Positions 26,301 through 34,640 of a stretch of DNA of 64,000 nt are shown here, piece by piece (positions within the stretch are counted from its first letter, which is position 1; each line of letters starts with the position of its first letter). Location of the stretch: positions 21,758,282-21,822,281 of the forward strand of contig OZ024914.1 in the NCBI GenBank assembly GCA_964017125.1, in the 5' to 3' direction. The notes under the pieces were generated by a model. The model did not search any database and was not told the DNA's origin. It saw only the letters and a list, made by a program, of their open reading frames with translations. Source of the DNA: Flabesymbios commensalis (Eukaryota > Annelida > Polychaeta > Terebellida > Flabelligeridae). Both the position numbers and the translations under genes were made by a program.

Positions 26301-28171
26301 ACCAAAGTCTAGCCAATGACAAATTTATCTAACAATAACATTTCCCACACGATTGATAATACAATTAGTCAGATTTTATATGGAGATTAATAACCGCTGA
26401 GGCAACAACCCAGCAAATAAGATACGTCGGCAATATGCCGGTTTAATCACGAGCCATCGTTTACGACGCTGGCCCAATATTAAACCAACATTATGTCAAG
26501 GTCTTATGTTTGATGGAGGGCTAGCTGTAGCTTACAGATTGACGGTTCTCTCTCTTGTCACTTATATTAAAGACAAAATGATTAGGCTTTGTGAGACTTT
26601 TTCTTGATTTGAGGCGAGCATTTCTTCCTGAGAGCGCATTTTCATGTGTGAGATTTTAATATCATTCTGGCAAAAGGCGCTGAGCTTCACGTAGCAGACA
26701 GTGACAAGTCTCCTAAACATACTAAAATAGTCATATGGGAAAAGGAGTGAATTTGAGTATTCAGTCGATAATTGTGATGTAGAAATAGCCAAACTTAGTT
26801 GACATGATAAATTGGACGGTGATTTGTACAAAAGCAAAGCATCCCGTGGACCGTCTGATCTTGTATATAATATTCATAAGATAAATCATCAACACTGAAG
26901 CTATATTATCAGATTACATCCTAAAAAGCGCTTTAAATTTAACCACAGTTTAGCGGGCCGGTCAAGATCGCTCATTTGGCCGGGCTGTGCCTCAAAACGC
27001 AGACATCTATATTGGCCTGGTCATCGAGGTTGCGCATTTTCTGTGCTCCAAGCTGTGTAAAGGGATGTCTATTGTACGATGCACCTTATAATAAGCCATT
27101 GAATTCATTGGATAAGATTAATGCAAAGTCTCGAGCACGGGCTTTGTATTGCCAAGATTGTGCAGAAAGCGACCTAAATCAATATTCACATTCACATTAC
27201 TACCGCGTCCCATGAGAAAGAAAAGGACTCCAGTACCACTTTAATTGGCAGTTAAGACCCTTAAATCCCCAGGGTGGATAATTATATGAGAACAACTTAC
27301 CACTGTCTGGGCGTTCACCTCGGCGCCGCGTTTTAAAAGCTCCATTCCCATCTCAACATTGCCGTTTTTGGCCGTAAAGTGCAGAGCCTGTAATCCTGTC
27401 TTCTGCAAATTAAAAAGAGAATGTCTCAAATAAAGACAATGTGATAACTCGAGGTTATTTCAGAGTATTATATTTTGAATAGATTATAAACCTTTATCCT
27501 ATATATATATATATATATATATAAATATATAGGCTCTACAAGAATCCACTTTCATTTCATTTTAATTCATCAATAGATTATATCTCAAAGAATCGACATT
27601 TGAATGTGACTTGATTACAAAGACAATGATGCGAATTATACACATCCACCTTTCCAGCAAGCAATAGACGCTGAACAAATGTTGGTTCAGTGTTTATTGT
27701 CTCCGCCCACGCTGTGTCAATGTAGGCCTATATAGTGACCGGTCGCGGTGGCTTACCAGTTCGCCTGTGGGGTACCGGGTTAGAATCTTGACAAAGGTTG
27801 ACTTATTTGCATATTCATATTGCATATTCTAAACTTTTCGAAGAATGAGAAACATATTTGGGTGCCGTAATCTGATTTCATCTTTGCCTAAGTGAGAAAT
27901 TGCCAGCCCGGAGAACGGGTGAACGGGTGAATGGGACAAATGCGTGGGTTTATCAACTTGACTTAGTTACTAGACCACACAGTTTGCAGCGTACTTTATT
28001 CATTATACAATTGCACTCTCTCGGATATTTATATATATAAACTCGCTTACTGCGTCATCCACCGCGGACACTTACCGGATTTGCTATATCAATAGGTAAT
28101 GTGTTGCTTTGTAGGAACTCCATGGCTCTTTCTGTGTTGTCCTGAGAGACGGAACGTAAAAACTCAACACA
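1959..28171 (-). CDS. Short ankyrin-repeat protein gene (five coding exons, minus strand)
   Basis: Joined coding parts are 28171-28076, 27402-27301, 4016-3909, 2975-2877 and 2303-1959. Lengths are 96, 102, 108, 99 and 342 nt plus stop, all phase 0, so each internal exon is close to one ankyrin repeat. Every junction has an AG acceptor and a GTAAG-type donor. Repeat order and wording (EFLRSVSQDN, LQALHFTAKNGNVEM, GNTPLHVAALSGQTDIV, FTPIYMAAQIGHQEIV) follow repeats 1-4 of canonical ankyrins, followed by a capping repeat (AKDVAMQQGYLAVSKLL). Instead of about 24 repeats, ZU5 and death domains, it ends after an ~85-residue G/S/T/P-rich tail. No signal peptide or membrane segment is seen. Ankyrin repeats bind proteins; the partner is unknown. 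Introns are 673 bp, 23.3 kb, 933 bp and 573 bp. The start is uncertain (see 42361-42387). It could be a short isoform or a paralogue of ankyrin. Confidence 0.85.
2877..2975 (-). CDS. Ankyrin-repeat exon (99 nt, one repeat)
   Basis: Exactly 33 codons in phase 0/0, the classical ankyrin unit. Acceptor GTGTGTTTCAG, donor CTG|GTAAGT. The product starts DNFTPIYMAAQIGHQEIV and ends LLLAHGADPTIPTL, matching the KGFTPLYMAAQENHLEVV repeat of vertebrate ankyrins. Confidence 0.9.
3559..3862. repeat. Compound tetranucleotide microsatellite in the ankyrin intron
   Basis: (GACT)n, then (GACC)n, then (GACA)n, then about 24 units of (CACT)n. It fills a third of the 933-bp intron. Open frames through it (SVCLSVCLS-type) are artefacts. 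Confidence 0.95.
3909..4016 (-). CDS. Ankyrin-repeat exon (108 nt)
   Basis: 36 codons, phase 0/0, acceptor TATGTTCTAG, donor GGG|GTAAGTGAGTGAGTG. Product RGNTPLHVAALSGQTDIV then KLLLRSGAKVNSESKDCG, aligning with KGNTALHIAALAGQDEVV of canonical ankyrins. The donor runs straight into AGTG repeats, part of a large microsatellite in the next intron. Confidence 0.9.
4109..4417 (-). mobile_element. Family E SINE, full length with 14-bp target duplication
   Basis: Duplication CTAAATGAGTAAAT at 4095-4108 and 4418-4431. The tRNA-like head is at the right end and the AAATGAAATAAAT tail at the left, so it is in minus orientation. It lies 93 bp from the acceptor side of exon 4016-3909, inside the large intron. 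Confidence 0.85.
4801..4880. repeat. Two tandem copies of a 40-bp unit
   Basis: GCCAGATGAATGAAGTATCG begins both copies (4801 and 4841), differing at a few bases. Confidence 0.85.
5258..5358 (+). mobile_element. Family B palindromic MITE
   Basis: Core GGGCCAGCGTCGATGACAG, ends CACACAACGCTG and CGTGTTTGCTGGG. Flank-to-core symmetry is as in the other copies. Confidence 0.75.
5361..7170. other. Intronic sequence without a recognised gene
   Basis: AT-rich. The only assigned item is a diverged family B copy at 6071-6170 (GCTGGGCCAGCGGCGTAGAC, CAGCATCGGGTT). Open frames here look random. Confidence 0.5.
7175..7331 (+). CDS. Unrecognised coding-like fragment
   Basis: An open frame ending TAA at 7329-7331 has a coding-like, GC-richer tail: SPGVREQLIAALSMHTGW, then VVLVRHIRRFFLRYGIRL and SKKQVVTRHRVDD. 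The basic composition suggests a fragment of a mobile-element or nuclear protein. I do not recognise the family, see no clear acceptor, and it is on the strand opposite the ankyrin gene. It may be chance. Confidence 0.2.
7835..8010 (-). repeat. Family G dispersed repeat
   Basis: In inverse orientation it matches 56962-57125: shared words include CATGTTAGATTATC, CCATCATTAGATAA and CCCGCGG near CAGCAGGCTG. Class unknown. Confidence 0.6.
8282..8519 (+). mobile_element. Family D MITE, diverged
   Basis: Shares CATCCACTACAAGCCG, GTAGTGGATGAGGATGATTT and the right end GCTTAAAGGGTTA with the copies at 43676 and 63311. The left end is eroded. Confidence 0.65.
8605..8775 (+). repeat. Family G dispersed repeat
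   Basis: Aligns with 57820-57985: AACAGATTAATC, TGATAACAATGG, CAATTAACGCCAGGG, GGATTGTGT and ATAATGGAT in the same order. Confidence 0.65.
9335..9580 (+). repeat. Family I repeat (fused to a family B copy)
   Basis: Matches 37135-37375 in inverse orientation, from CGGCCTACGGCCGGTA through AAGAGGGGCGC and CACCAGTCCTTATAAACAT to TATAATCGT-type and TTAAAGGG ends. In both places it joins family B at the same point (AATAATGTTGGCC). Confidence 0.7.
9571..9910. mobile_element. Cluster of three family B copies
   Basis: Cores at about 9590 (CCAAGCGTCGAACACGG), 9725 (GCCAGCGGCGAAGACTG) and 9825 (GCCAGCGTCGTAGCCG). The third carries a second inverted core (CGACGCTGGCCCAACATTGAA). Confidence 0.75.
10253..10510 (+). 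repeat. Family F dispersed repeat (~255 bp)
   Basis: Colinear with 58356-58615: CCTTGGTCAGCCTCG, TTTCGATGCAGAAAAC, GGAGGCATTGCTAATTTA, CCGTGTGGACGGAC and CCGCATCCAGTCCCTCGG. GC-richer than its surroundings. Class unknown; possibly a SINE. Confidence 0.75.
10516..10615 (+). mobile_element. Family B MITE, diverged
   Basis: CAATACTGGGTTAATGGTGG, core AAAGCGTCGAAGACAGTG, right end GAACATCGCATGTTTAC. Confidence 0.6.
10620..11640. other. Intronic sequence without a recognised gene
   Basis: Open frames at 10945-11254 and 11281-11487 lack similarity I can name and overlap on both strands. Confidence 0.5.
11645..11843. mobile_element. Short inverted-repeat (foldback) element
   Basis: Arms of about 31 bp: GTTAAAAAAATCCAAAAATC at the left and its near-exact complement at 11808-11843, each continuing into CCGAGAAAAACT. 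It explains why long open frames exist on both strands of 11453-11930. Confidence 0.7.
11850..13036. other. Intronic sequence with one partial family C copy
   Basis: Family C in inverse orientation at about 12359-12515 (GGTCGCGGTAGCGAGACACA between TTGAAGTTGTG and CAACTTCAAGTGGGTG). Otherwise AT-rich and featureless. Confidence 0.55.
13037..14572 (+). repeat. 768-bp tandem segmental duplication containing a 42-bp satellite
   Basis: Sequence from GCCAACACTATTTAGTAG (13037) reappears at 13805, offset 768 bp, nearly identical for about 400 bp. Each copy holds a partial family A element (TTTCAGTGCGAGGATCGAC) followed by about ten 41-42-bp units containing TAGATCGTCCATATACAC and GCTGG(T/C)CAGACAGTTTA. 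The arrays differ in unit order, so they changed after duplication. Open frames here simply read through the units. Confidence 0.9.
14573..15170. other. No feature seen
   Basis: End of the satellite region to the start of the (GAAT)n tract; no protein similarity or repeat I can name. Confidence 0.4.
15174..15268. repeat. (GAAT)n microsatellite forming the SINE tail
   Basis: About 23 units of GAAT, one interruption, directly joined to the tail end of the family E SINE. Confidence 0.95.
15269..15553 (-). mobile_element. Family E SINE
   Basis: TTTGTGCACATGCATAGGCT at the tail side, GAGATGACACTGCTTCCAGA mid, and the tRNA-like head (AAGCAAGTAGCTTTAACTAC, GCGATCTCCGACTTTCC) at the right. Minus orientation. 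Confidence 0.85.
15782..15970 (+). mobile_element. Family A MITE
   Basis: Starts CCTTAAAGCGCTGAAATA, contains CATCATAAATAT, CTACGGCCATTATAAATA and CAGTGCGAAGATTGACTT, ends in the palindromic TAGACGTC...GACGTCTAAAG core type. Confidence 0.75.
15971..16450. other. No gene seen
   Basis: Mixed-composition intron; open frame at 16028-16252 (minus) has no recognisable similarity. Confidence 0.4.
16455..16640 (-). mobile_element. Probable 3' end of a LINE or SINE
   Basis: GAATCAGAATCAGAATCA repeats followed by AAATGTTTTATTTGACCTAG. On the minus strand this reads as a retroelement 3' UTR with an (ATTCTG)n tail, a layout known for CR1/L2-like elements. Based on pattern only. Confidence 0.4.
16781..16863 (+). 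mobile_element. Family B MITE, short symmetric copy
   Basis: Ends CAGCAAACACAACACG and CGTGTCGTGTCTGCTGGG are complementary, defining the family's terminal inverted repeat. Core CCGGCGTCGTAGACGGG. Confidence 0.85.
16881..16981 (+). mobile_element. Family B MITE
   Basis: CAGCAAACACGAGACGC at the left, AACATGTTTGCTGGGCA at the right, core GGGCCAGGGTCACTGACC. Confidence 0.8.
17034..17119 (+). mobile_element. Family B MITE at the LINE 3' side
   Basis: TCGTTCACTCCGCGCTGG, core GGGCCAGTGTCATAGACAG, right end CAGAGCGAACAAG. Ends about 30 bp from the LINE stop codon. Confidence 0.7.
17150..20275 (-). mobile_element. Decayed non-LTR retrotransposon (LINE), ORF2
   Basis: Minus strand, in the same sense as the host gene whose intron it occupies. 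In order: an AP-type endonuclease (LILSMNIASLNTKLDQL; IICLQESWL; IIIGNIYRPP; GDFNIDLLK; TLSDHHPYF) and a reverse transcriptase (NYRPISLLPVFSKIFERV; FLDLSKAFDTLDHDIL; GVPQGSILGPLLF; MYADDTILCS; FLGVTIDKKLSWNGH). A C-terminal part (VRLEYANLCVRNSLPYLL) runs to a stop near 17150. An in-frame stop lies at 20018-20020, frame changes near 19670, 18340-18380, 17840-17930 and 17360, and another stop near 18360, so it is dead but recognisable throughout. No ORF1 or 5' UTR could be defined. The CR1/L2/Jockey-like group fits best; clade not fixed. Confidence 0.9.
20280..21135. other. No gene seen
   Basis: LINE upstream flank; AT-rich with a short ATAATA run near 20960-20990. Confidence 0.4.
21140..21231 (+). 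mobile_element. Family B MITE
   Basis: Core GGCCAACGTCGCAGATGTTGG, then CATTAAAACAACATTGGGCC. Confidence 0.7.
22320..22860. mobile_element. Family B cluster with a ~119-bp tandem pair
   Basis: Two nearly identical cores (GCCAGCGTCGCAGACGGTGG near 22550; GTCAGCGTCGCAGACGGTGG near 22669), each followed by GGACCC(A/C)ATTTCCC. Weaker family B words extend to 22330 and 22850. Confidence 0.75.
22861..24880. other. Intron with only weak family B remnants
   Basis: Diverged B-like words near 23465-23560 and 24397-24500. Poly-C near 24212 and poly-G near 24522. One TAGGCCTA near 23757. No protein similarity. Confidence 0.45.
24885..25110 (+). repeat. Family J dispersed repeat
   Basis: Shares GTTTTTGGTCGTG, GATTACTTAC(A/C)AAGTA, GGGC(A/C)AAGGA and CGGATCGCGC with 39360-39895. 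The GTTATGTTTTTGGTCG ... CAGCAGGATTAC ... GATCCGGATC layout resembles a repeat I recall from several marine animals. Preceded by a poly-C run. Confidence 0.6.
25368..25450 (+). mobile_element. Family B MITE
   Basis: Core GGGCCAGCGTCGCAGACGG, then TGGACCATCAATGCTCC. Confidence 0.75.
25451..27240. other. Intron with two inverse family B copies
   Basis: B copies at about 26240-26320 (CATCGTCTCAGACGCTGGTC) and 26408-26515 (CGTTTACGACGCTGGCCC, left end CCCAGCAAATAAGA). Open frames at 25457-25768 and 26562-26837 (minus) have no recognised similarity. Confidence 0.5.
27301..27402 (-). CDS. Ankyrin-repeat exon (102 nt)
   Basis: 34 codons, phase 0/0, acceptor TTTAATTTGCAG, donor GTG|GTAAGT. Product KTGLQALHFTAKNGNVEM then GMELLKRGAEVNAQTV, matching the NGLNGLHLASKEGHVKMV repeat of ankyrins. 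It is far more GC-rich than the surrounding intron. Confidence 0.9.
27497..27531. repeat. (AT)n microsatellite
   Basis: Roughly 15 AT units within the 673-bp ankyrin intron. Confidence 0.85.
28076..28171 (-). CDS. First clear ankyrin-repeat exon (96 nt)
   Basis: 32 codons, phase 0/0, acceptor CGTGTGTTTCAG, donor CCG|GTAAGT. Product CVEFLRSVSQDNTERAME then FLQSNTLPIDIANP, comparable to the degenerate first ankyrin repeat (SFLRAARSGNLDKAL). It has no Met near the start, so at least one upstream exon is needed. Confidence 0.85.
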
Positions 28172-28382
28172 CTGAAACACACGTATTAGGAAAATTAGAA
28201 CAAAAAAAACAAGTGTATATTGTCCACTGGGTAACTATGTACATAATGTTTTCTTAGTATTTTTTTACATTTAATTTAAAGTTTCAGGTTGCTCCCACTA
28301 GTTTCAAATTACGTCCTATAGTGATGCACACCGCACACGTTTGTGAGAATATTATAACAAACAAACTAGTGTATATTGGAAC

Positions 28383-28637
28383 CCTTAACCAAAGTGTTTT
28401 GCGATTTGAAATCATCATAAATGTCTTGGTTAGCACTTTCCGTTTCATTTGAATACCTATGTGACGGGTCAATTGTTATAATGTTATTGTTTTTGTTATA
28501 TATATGTTATATGTTATTATGGTTATAATTGTTTTACTCTTTCAGCGCTGAAATATACTTTAGACGTCACAATCAGATGTCTGGAGACGTCAGATTCAGA
28601 CGTCTTAAGTCAATCCCCGCACTGTGAGGGTTAAACT
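28383..28637 (+). mobile_element. Family A MITE
   Basis: CCCTTAACCAAAGTGTTTTG, AAATCATCATAAATGTCTT, CTCTTTCAGCGCTGAAAT, TAGACGTCACAATCAG core and right end CACTGTGAGGGTTAA. It contains an extra TTATATATGTTATATG stretch. Confidence 0.75.
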
Positions 28638-29700
28638 CTTGATCGCTGTTCCCAAAATCATCACCGAGTCACGCATCAACGTCAAGATGGCTGAAGTCAT
28701 ATCACATTTGGAAAACAACGTTCAATTCATCATGAGATAGTCTTCTTTTCTGAGGATTAACAGTTGTATGATGGAATAATATGTATACATTCTGCTACAT
28801 AATATACTGATATAAACAATAAGCTCTATAATCTGATGATAAATTATGTAGTTTGAAACTAGAGGAGGTCAGTTGGCAATAAATCCAGATTACACTTCCA
28901 TAGTTAGATTATAAGAGAGGTGATCTTATTCCAGCACTTCGTATTTCATTGTTTCGTATCCTTTTAATACATAAAATCATTTCGTTTTCGTCCACTTCAA
29001 GTTACGTCCGCCAACGCGACCTAAGACTGTCAAAGGGTACAATTACTCATGCTTGTTTAATGTGAGACGAAGCTCACATTTCACTCTCTGCAGGAATCGT
29101 TTTAATGTGGCATGTGGTATGCTAATAAAAGGTAAACAACAACAGTTTACTCTTGTTTGGTGCTCAAAGTACCACAGCACAGATCGGGCGGCAACGGTCA
29201 CTGACTCAATAACACATAGATTAATTACTGTAGATCCAGTCTCAATCGAATAATAAATGAGTTTTTTGTGAATGCTACAAATCCCATTATGCAAATAAAA
29301 ACGTGTGTCCTCCGTCGTCTGCAAACCGATAAGCCATCCTCATTTACTCGACAGCTGTATGAATGAGAATGAGCCAGTCATTTTTTCGAGTCAATCGACT
29401 GTGGTCGAAAATAATTCCCCTCTGTGCACGTCATAGGAAGTGATCAATAATGTTTTTGTCATTTTTATGATGTTTTCCTTTTTCTTCGACAAACTGGAGA
29501 ACATGTCAGGCCAGTTTGCCATTAATCTAGGGATCTGAACGGTTGAATCAAACACAAGTTTGTGTTTTCACCGCCACCCTTAGTTTGTCTTTGCACAAAC
29601 AGTGACCATACATGTTAGTGTTACGTGTGACCATAGATGTTAGTGTTACGTGGATCCTGCTGATCACGACGATAGTCGTTTTTAATTTGTTTAATTGGCC
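28638..29700. other. No gene seen
   Basis: Includes a 26-bp direct duplication at about 29605-29650 (GACCATA(C/G)ATGTTAGTGTT). Complementary open frames at 29043-29324 are not gene-like. Confidence 0.4.
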
Positions 29701-29711
29701 GATTGAGAATA

Positions 29712-29836
29712 TAACATCAATATTTGCAAATATGAGTAGACCATTTTTATCAACACTTGAGGTTGTGTGTCTCTGTAGCAAGACACAAACTCAAGTGTAT
29801 GAAAATTTTAATAAATAAAACGCAGGATAAGGGTTC
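29712..29836 (-). mobile_element. Family C MITE, partial
   Basis: ACTTGAGGTTGTG, CTGTAGCAAGACACAA, ACTCAAGTGTATGAAAATTT, right end GCAGGATAAGGGTTCA. Confidence 0.65.
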
Positions 29837-29839
29837 ATG

Positions 29840-31015
29840 AAATATGTGCAAAAATAAGGAAATAACACGATTAACAGCAGCAACATTACGTAAAAGCTAA
29901 CATTTTACGGTCAGCATAAACTTTATAAGCTTGAACGTTTTAGAGCAACTTAGGAACTTGAAGAAAATAATATAAATATAAAACACATAAAATGTGAAAT
30001 AAGGCTTATCCAGCTTACTTTAATTACTTAAATTGTATCTAAATATAATAGTATTTAATTAGTATCAGTTCTGTTTGTATAATTGTACCAGCTCGTGGTC
30101 CATATTCTGGTATTGGCCATCTCGACCAATCCAAGCCTACATGTCGTAACGTGTACGCGAATATGGGACGATGTATTTTGCTTTCATATAGACGCCAAGA
30201 AAAGTAATAATTTATGTACGCTGTCATGCATTGTGGAAAAAATGGTATCGATGAAATTATATCCAGTAGCCCTACTGTGCGTCCTGTCAGAATGATACAC
30301 TGAAAGTCATCTCGGTTCAATGTTAGAGCATTATTTGCGATGTTGGCCAAACGTTAATCTAGCATCGCGTCTCATACCCCATAAACATGATAAGTATATG
30401 TAGTTAGACTAACGTTTATGTCATCACGGTCATGTGGAATAATGATTCATGACTTTGAAAAAAAACATTTGAGCAATCACAACCAGGCATGTGATCCATT
30501 ACATAACATATGTTACTATTACATGTATTATTACTATTACATTGAATTTATCTTATTACTATTACCAAACATGAGCCAGCGTCTTGTGATTCAAGGCCGT
30601 TGGTCTAACATGTATTTGGACACAATTTCCAGCTTCAAATGACGAAGTGAGCATAGATATATTCTATCACATATATGTAACATATATCATGTATATGTAG
30701 GCCGACGGTCTATCAGGCCTATAGGGTTGGACCTAACTTTTGCTCAACAGGATAATCTATGGTCATTGTGCCAGTGCCATTTAGTTGAGGTGATCACACA
30801 CCTAATATACTTGGTCATCCTGTGTGATTGATTGCTTGAGACATGACTAGTTACAAGCAAACAAACAAACAAACAAGTGCGTTGATGAAGTGAATCTGGA
30901 TTGAGGCATAGGCTTGAAGCCACAACTGGTGCAATGCTGTTTGTAAATGCTTATGCGACTGTTTGGAGAGGAAATTGTCTGTAGAAAAGGTTTACTTGTA
31001 TCAGCTGGGAGGACA
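29840..31015. other. No gene seen; weak family B remnant
   Basis: Simple ATTACT-rich stretch at 30505-30560; B-like words near 30318-30390; (AAAC)n near 30860. Confidence 0.4.
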
Positions 31016-31021
31016 TGTATG

Positions 31022-31115
31022 GAAACACGATACAATGACCCAATGATCGATCAATATCGTAGACGTTGTGCCAACATTCCACCAACATTGATTCATTGTC
31101 TCATCTTTGCTGGGT
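31022..31115 (+). mobile_element. Family B MITE
   Basis: GAAACACGATACAATGACCC, core ATATCGTAGACGTTGTG, right end TCATCTTTGCTGGGTG. Confidence 0.75.
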
Positions 31116-31334
31116 GCATATAGGCATCTACAATGTTCAGAGCTGCGAGGCTGCTCTACTTTCACACACGAAATATTTTTTATATGATGCTCACCATAGA
31201 TATAATGCTCTCCAAAGTAAAGTGATATACACACTGTACTCAACAAGCACGAGATGTGAACCTTGTCTTGTTTTATTGTTGATCTACGGTAGACGACGCT
31301 GACCCACCATTACCTAAACTGGGCCTAATTAAAA

Positions 31335-31583
31335 CTTAACTCTTACAGCGCTGACATATTTTTGTATAAATCATGGAGACCAAAGGGTTTTTTTCAATTA
31401 GAAATCACCACAAATGACTCAGTCAGCTCTTTCCGTTTCATTTGAATAACTATGTTATGGGGCTATACGGCCATTAAAAATATTTAATTTTTTAGTGCTA
31501 GGACCGTCTTTATATGTCAAAATCTGCCCTCTACAGACGGCAAATTCTGACGTATAAAATTGGTTCCCGCGCTGTAAAGGTCA
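31335..31583 (+). mobile_element. Family A MITE
   Basis: Left TTAACTCTTACAGCGCTGAC, mid CACAAATGACTCAGTCAGCT, GGGCTATACGGCCATTA, right CCCGCGCTGTAAAGGTCAA. Confidence 0.8.
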
Positions 31584-31584
31584 A

Positions 31585-31817
31585 CCATTTGCCTGCTAAT
31601 CACAATATTTGACATTATTCGTTTTTATAAGGTTTTATTAGCCGAATAAATCCTTGTTATCGGGAGTAAAATGAATGCTTTAAACAGCAAGATGTGTAAA
31701 TGTTTGGTCTCAAATTAAACAAATATGATTAATTGTCAACCACTTAAGGTTGTGGATCGCGGTAGCGAGACAATTAGTGGTTGACAATTTAAATAAATTA
31801 GTTTAGCAGGATTAGGG
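31585..31817 (-). mobile_element. Family C MITE directly abutting family A
   Basis: Left CCATTTGCCTGCTAATCAC, core GGATCGCGGTAGCGAGAC between ACTTAAGGTTGTG arms, right AGCAGGATTAGGG then TTAA (31818-31821). TCAA precedes it, shared with the family A right end. Confidence 0.75.
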
Positions 31818-31821
31818 TTAA

Positions 31822-32690
31822 CGATACACACGTGCGGAATGTGTAGAGAGAGATCTCCAAAGTCTACACACGCTACCAAGTCCTAGTTGCTGGCGCCGCA
31901 TAACGATTGATTTCAGTGTCACTGCATGGGGGCTCGCGTTCTCCTTGAAAAAGTATTAGTCAGAGTGTTCATGTCAGCTATTCTCAAAGATCGATACCTG
32001 GGGACCTTATTGATTTTGTGAAGGCTCTCGACCAATGATACATCAAGGTCCACGCTTACTTTCACGAGAATATTGACCCTGTCATGTGGCTGTACGGATA
32101 ATCATAGTCAACTACAGTACTCAAATATAAATGTGCATTCACATGGATGAAATGAGTTGCGATCTGTGACCGTTTTGTTATAAGCAAACCGACTGAGATC
32201 GGAGCTCAGCTCACAAACCAGCTCTGTAGCAGTAGACTATACAACATGACCGATAAATAATAGTAAAAAAAACTCCATCTAGGATCGATAATGAGAGAAT
32301 AAGAGGGTGTGGGCTTCACTGGAGATGACTATAAAGCCACTGTAAGCCATACTGTAAATCTGACATTTGTATCCGTCCTATGTCAATGCTCAAATATATT
32401 ACATACGCTAAGGAAAACTTTATTATTCATATTGGTCATACCTTAGATTATTAACAAGCTAGCTATGGTCAATCAATTCGCCTTCATAGGACGCTAGACC
32501 AACATCAAACCAACATTGTGTAGACGTGCTATGTCTGCTGAGTGTCTTATACTGATGGCTGCTTACATAACCATGATAATGTGTACATATAATAGGACAT
32601 TGTCAGTGTTCTGGTGATCTAGAGCTGAGGGGAATGGAGTCATTCCTGTGACTGCTATCCTCATCATTTGAGTACAGCCACCGAGTGAAT
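31822..32690. other. No gene; one inverse family B copy
   Basis: B copy at about 32470-32545 (AGGACGCTAGACCAACATC, right end CTATGTCTGCTGAGTG). Confidence 0.45.
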
Positions 32691-32696
32691 TGCCTT

Positions 32697-32880
32697 TAAC
32701 CCTTACAACAATGGAGACTAAATTTTTTAATTGCAAATTCACATAAATGTCGCAGTGAGCTCTTTCCGTTTCATGTGAATAGCGGCCATTAGAAATTAGA
32801 ATTTTACTCAGTCAGTGCGGGGATCGACTTTAGACGTCAGATTTAGACGTCTAAAGTCGGTCTCTACGATGAAACGGTTA
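32697..32880 (+). mobile_element. Family A MITE
   Basis: TTTAACCCTTACAACAATGG, GAGCTCTTTCCGTTTCAT, GGGGATCGACTTTAGACGTC, right CGATGAAACGGTTA. Confidence 0.75.
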
Positions 32881-33423
32881 TGTGGACTAGTGTTTATTCC
32901 ATCTATATTCATTTGAAGCTTTTAATAAGAATAAATGCAATTTACACTTATACGTCATAATGTTTAAATTGTTCGCTATCAGGTTGTATTGGAAATGCTA
33001 AATGATAGCACTATCACGTTTACCATACCTGCATCAGTGTGCATACGTTATCAAGATATATTAGGAATTGAACACGGCAATATCCGCTAACATCCTAAAT
33101 TATTCCACAACATCTCCAAGTCAAGGTCATTTGGTTCAGAGATATCCAATCTGATATCAATATATCATGTGGTATATATCCCCCATGTAGACAATGTTTG
33201 ATGGATGATCACTGAGGGAGAATACTAGAACAGGGCGTTGGCCTAATATCTGTGTACATAATTGTACTGTGGTTCATTTCAGGTTAGAATTATGAATACA
33301 GTAAGTATGACTATACTGAGCTGAAATATATTGACGACCATTACAGTAAACATCCATGTTTATTTTAGCTCGTCCAGCTTCCCTAGCGGTAGGACAATAA
33401 ACCCGTATCCTACTCGATTAGCA

Positions 33424-33611
33424 GTTAACCCTTGCAACGCTGGTGTATTTTTTTATAAACGATGAAGACCAAAGCGTTTTGTTCAACTTGAAACCATCAT
33501 AAATGTTTTAGTTAGCTCTTCTCGCTATACCTATGTTATGGATCTACGGCCATTAGAAATATTTTAATTCTTTCAGTGCGGGGATCGACTATGAACGTCA
33601 AAATCTGAAGC
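33424..33611 (+). mobile_element. Family A MITE, right end missing
   Basis: TTAACCCTTGCAACGCTGG through GTGCGGGGATCGACTATG; then runs straight into family C. Confidence 0.7.
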
Positions 33612-33805
33612 CTATTAGCGACCTAAATCGCAGTTATTGGGAACAAAATGGGTGCTTAAACATCTATATTTGAAAATGTTTGGTCCCAAATTAAACATAT
33701 ATTAGTATTTTTTGTCCATTTGAAATTGTGGGTCGCGGTAGCGAGAGACAACTTCAGGTGGGTGAAAACTTACAGTTTTATTGTAGGACTTTGAGGGGTA
33801 ATATT
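33612..33805 (-). mobile_element. Family C MITE, partial, abutting family A
   Basis: Starts inside the unit (TTATTGGGAACAAAATGG), then AAATGTTTGGTCCCAAATTA, GGTCGCGGTAGCGAGAGAC and CTTCAGGTGGGTGAAAAC. Confidence 0.7.
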
Positions 33806-33849
33806 TGTGATTCATTTGATGCTGCTAGTAGCTATTCTGTGAAACTCAT

Positions 33850-34128
33850 TAGCCTTCACATCCAATATTTTCACCGAGGTGGCTATTACAACGAAGTGTG
33901 AGGGTGAGGAGCGCGCAGCGCTGGGCCCTGCGCGAATTTACCGTCGATACACTGGTCTCAACCTTAACTCGACGAAGCCGCCAATAACCTGATACCCTAG
34001 TCACATTGAGAAGGAAGAAACAATGCAGTTTCTCTGAAAACCCTACACGGGAACAGCGGGGATCGAAACCGGGACGCATGCATGACTGGCGAGGCAGTCA
34101 GGCGCTCTAGTCATTGCGCCACGTCCCC
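33850..34128 (-). mobile_element. Family K SINE with tRNA-like promoter
   Basis: Minus strand: head GGGGACGTGGCGCAATGACT; A-box-like TGGCGCAATGACTAGAGCG at 34121-34103, B-box-like GGTTTCGATCC at 34070-34060. A tRNA-like fold is implied but it is followed by an unrelated body, so it is a SINE and not a tRNA gene. A head fragment recurs at 61150-61205. Confidence 0.8.
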
Positions 34129-34129
34129 T

Positions 34130-34640
34130 TCTCTATATAATGAAGTATGGGGGTAAGTGGTGTTGGATAATTTTTTCTTCGAGTTACCATTGAAAAAGGT
34201 TTGCGGTGGGGTCACTGCGTTTCACTGACCAAAAAATTATACTTGTGAAACTTGTGAAAAATATTTAGTTGAATACTTATTTGATTGACTAGGAATCTGG
34301 GGGAAACACTGGTAAACGTTTTGTACCAATTTCAATAGCGTTGGATTTTATTTTATTTGAAGAAATGTATGTCACTATATATCAACCTATGAGGACAAGA
34401 GACAACATAACGTCAATGACTGAGTTTGCAGGTCGACGCTCGGTAATATATTTAAATTTATGTGATGCCACGGCTACGTTAGGAATACATAATCGATAAT
34501 AGGAATTGCATCTATTCACTGGGACTGACCATGCCATGGATAGCCATGGCAACAGACGTTGACCCAGATTGACCTCATCATCCAGTCAGCATCTGTGAGG
34601 TCGGGCTAGCATTGAATCAACGTTTAGATAGAGAGTGCAG
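34130..34640. other. No gene seen
   Basis: AT-rich up to 34500; ordinary afterwards. Confidence 0.4.
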
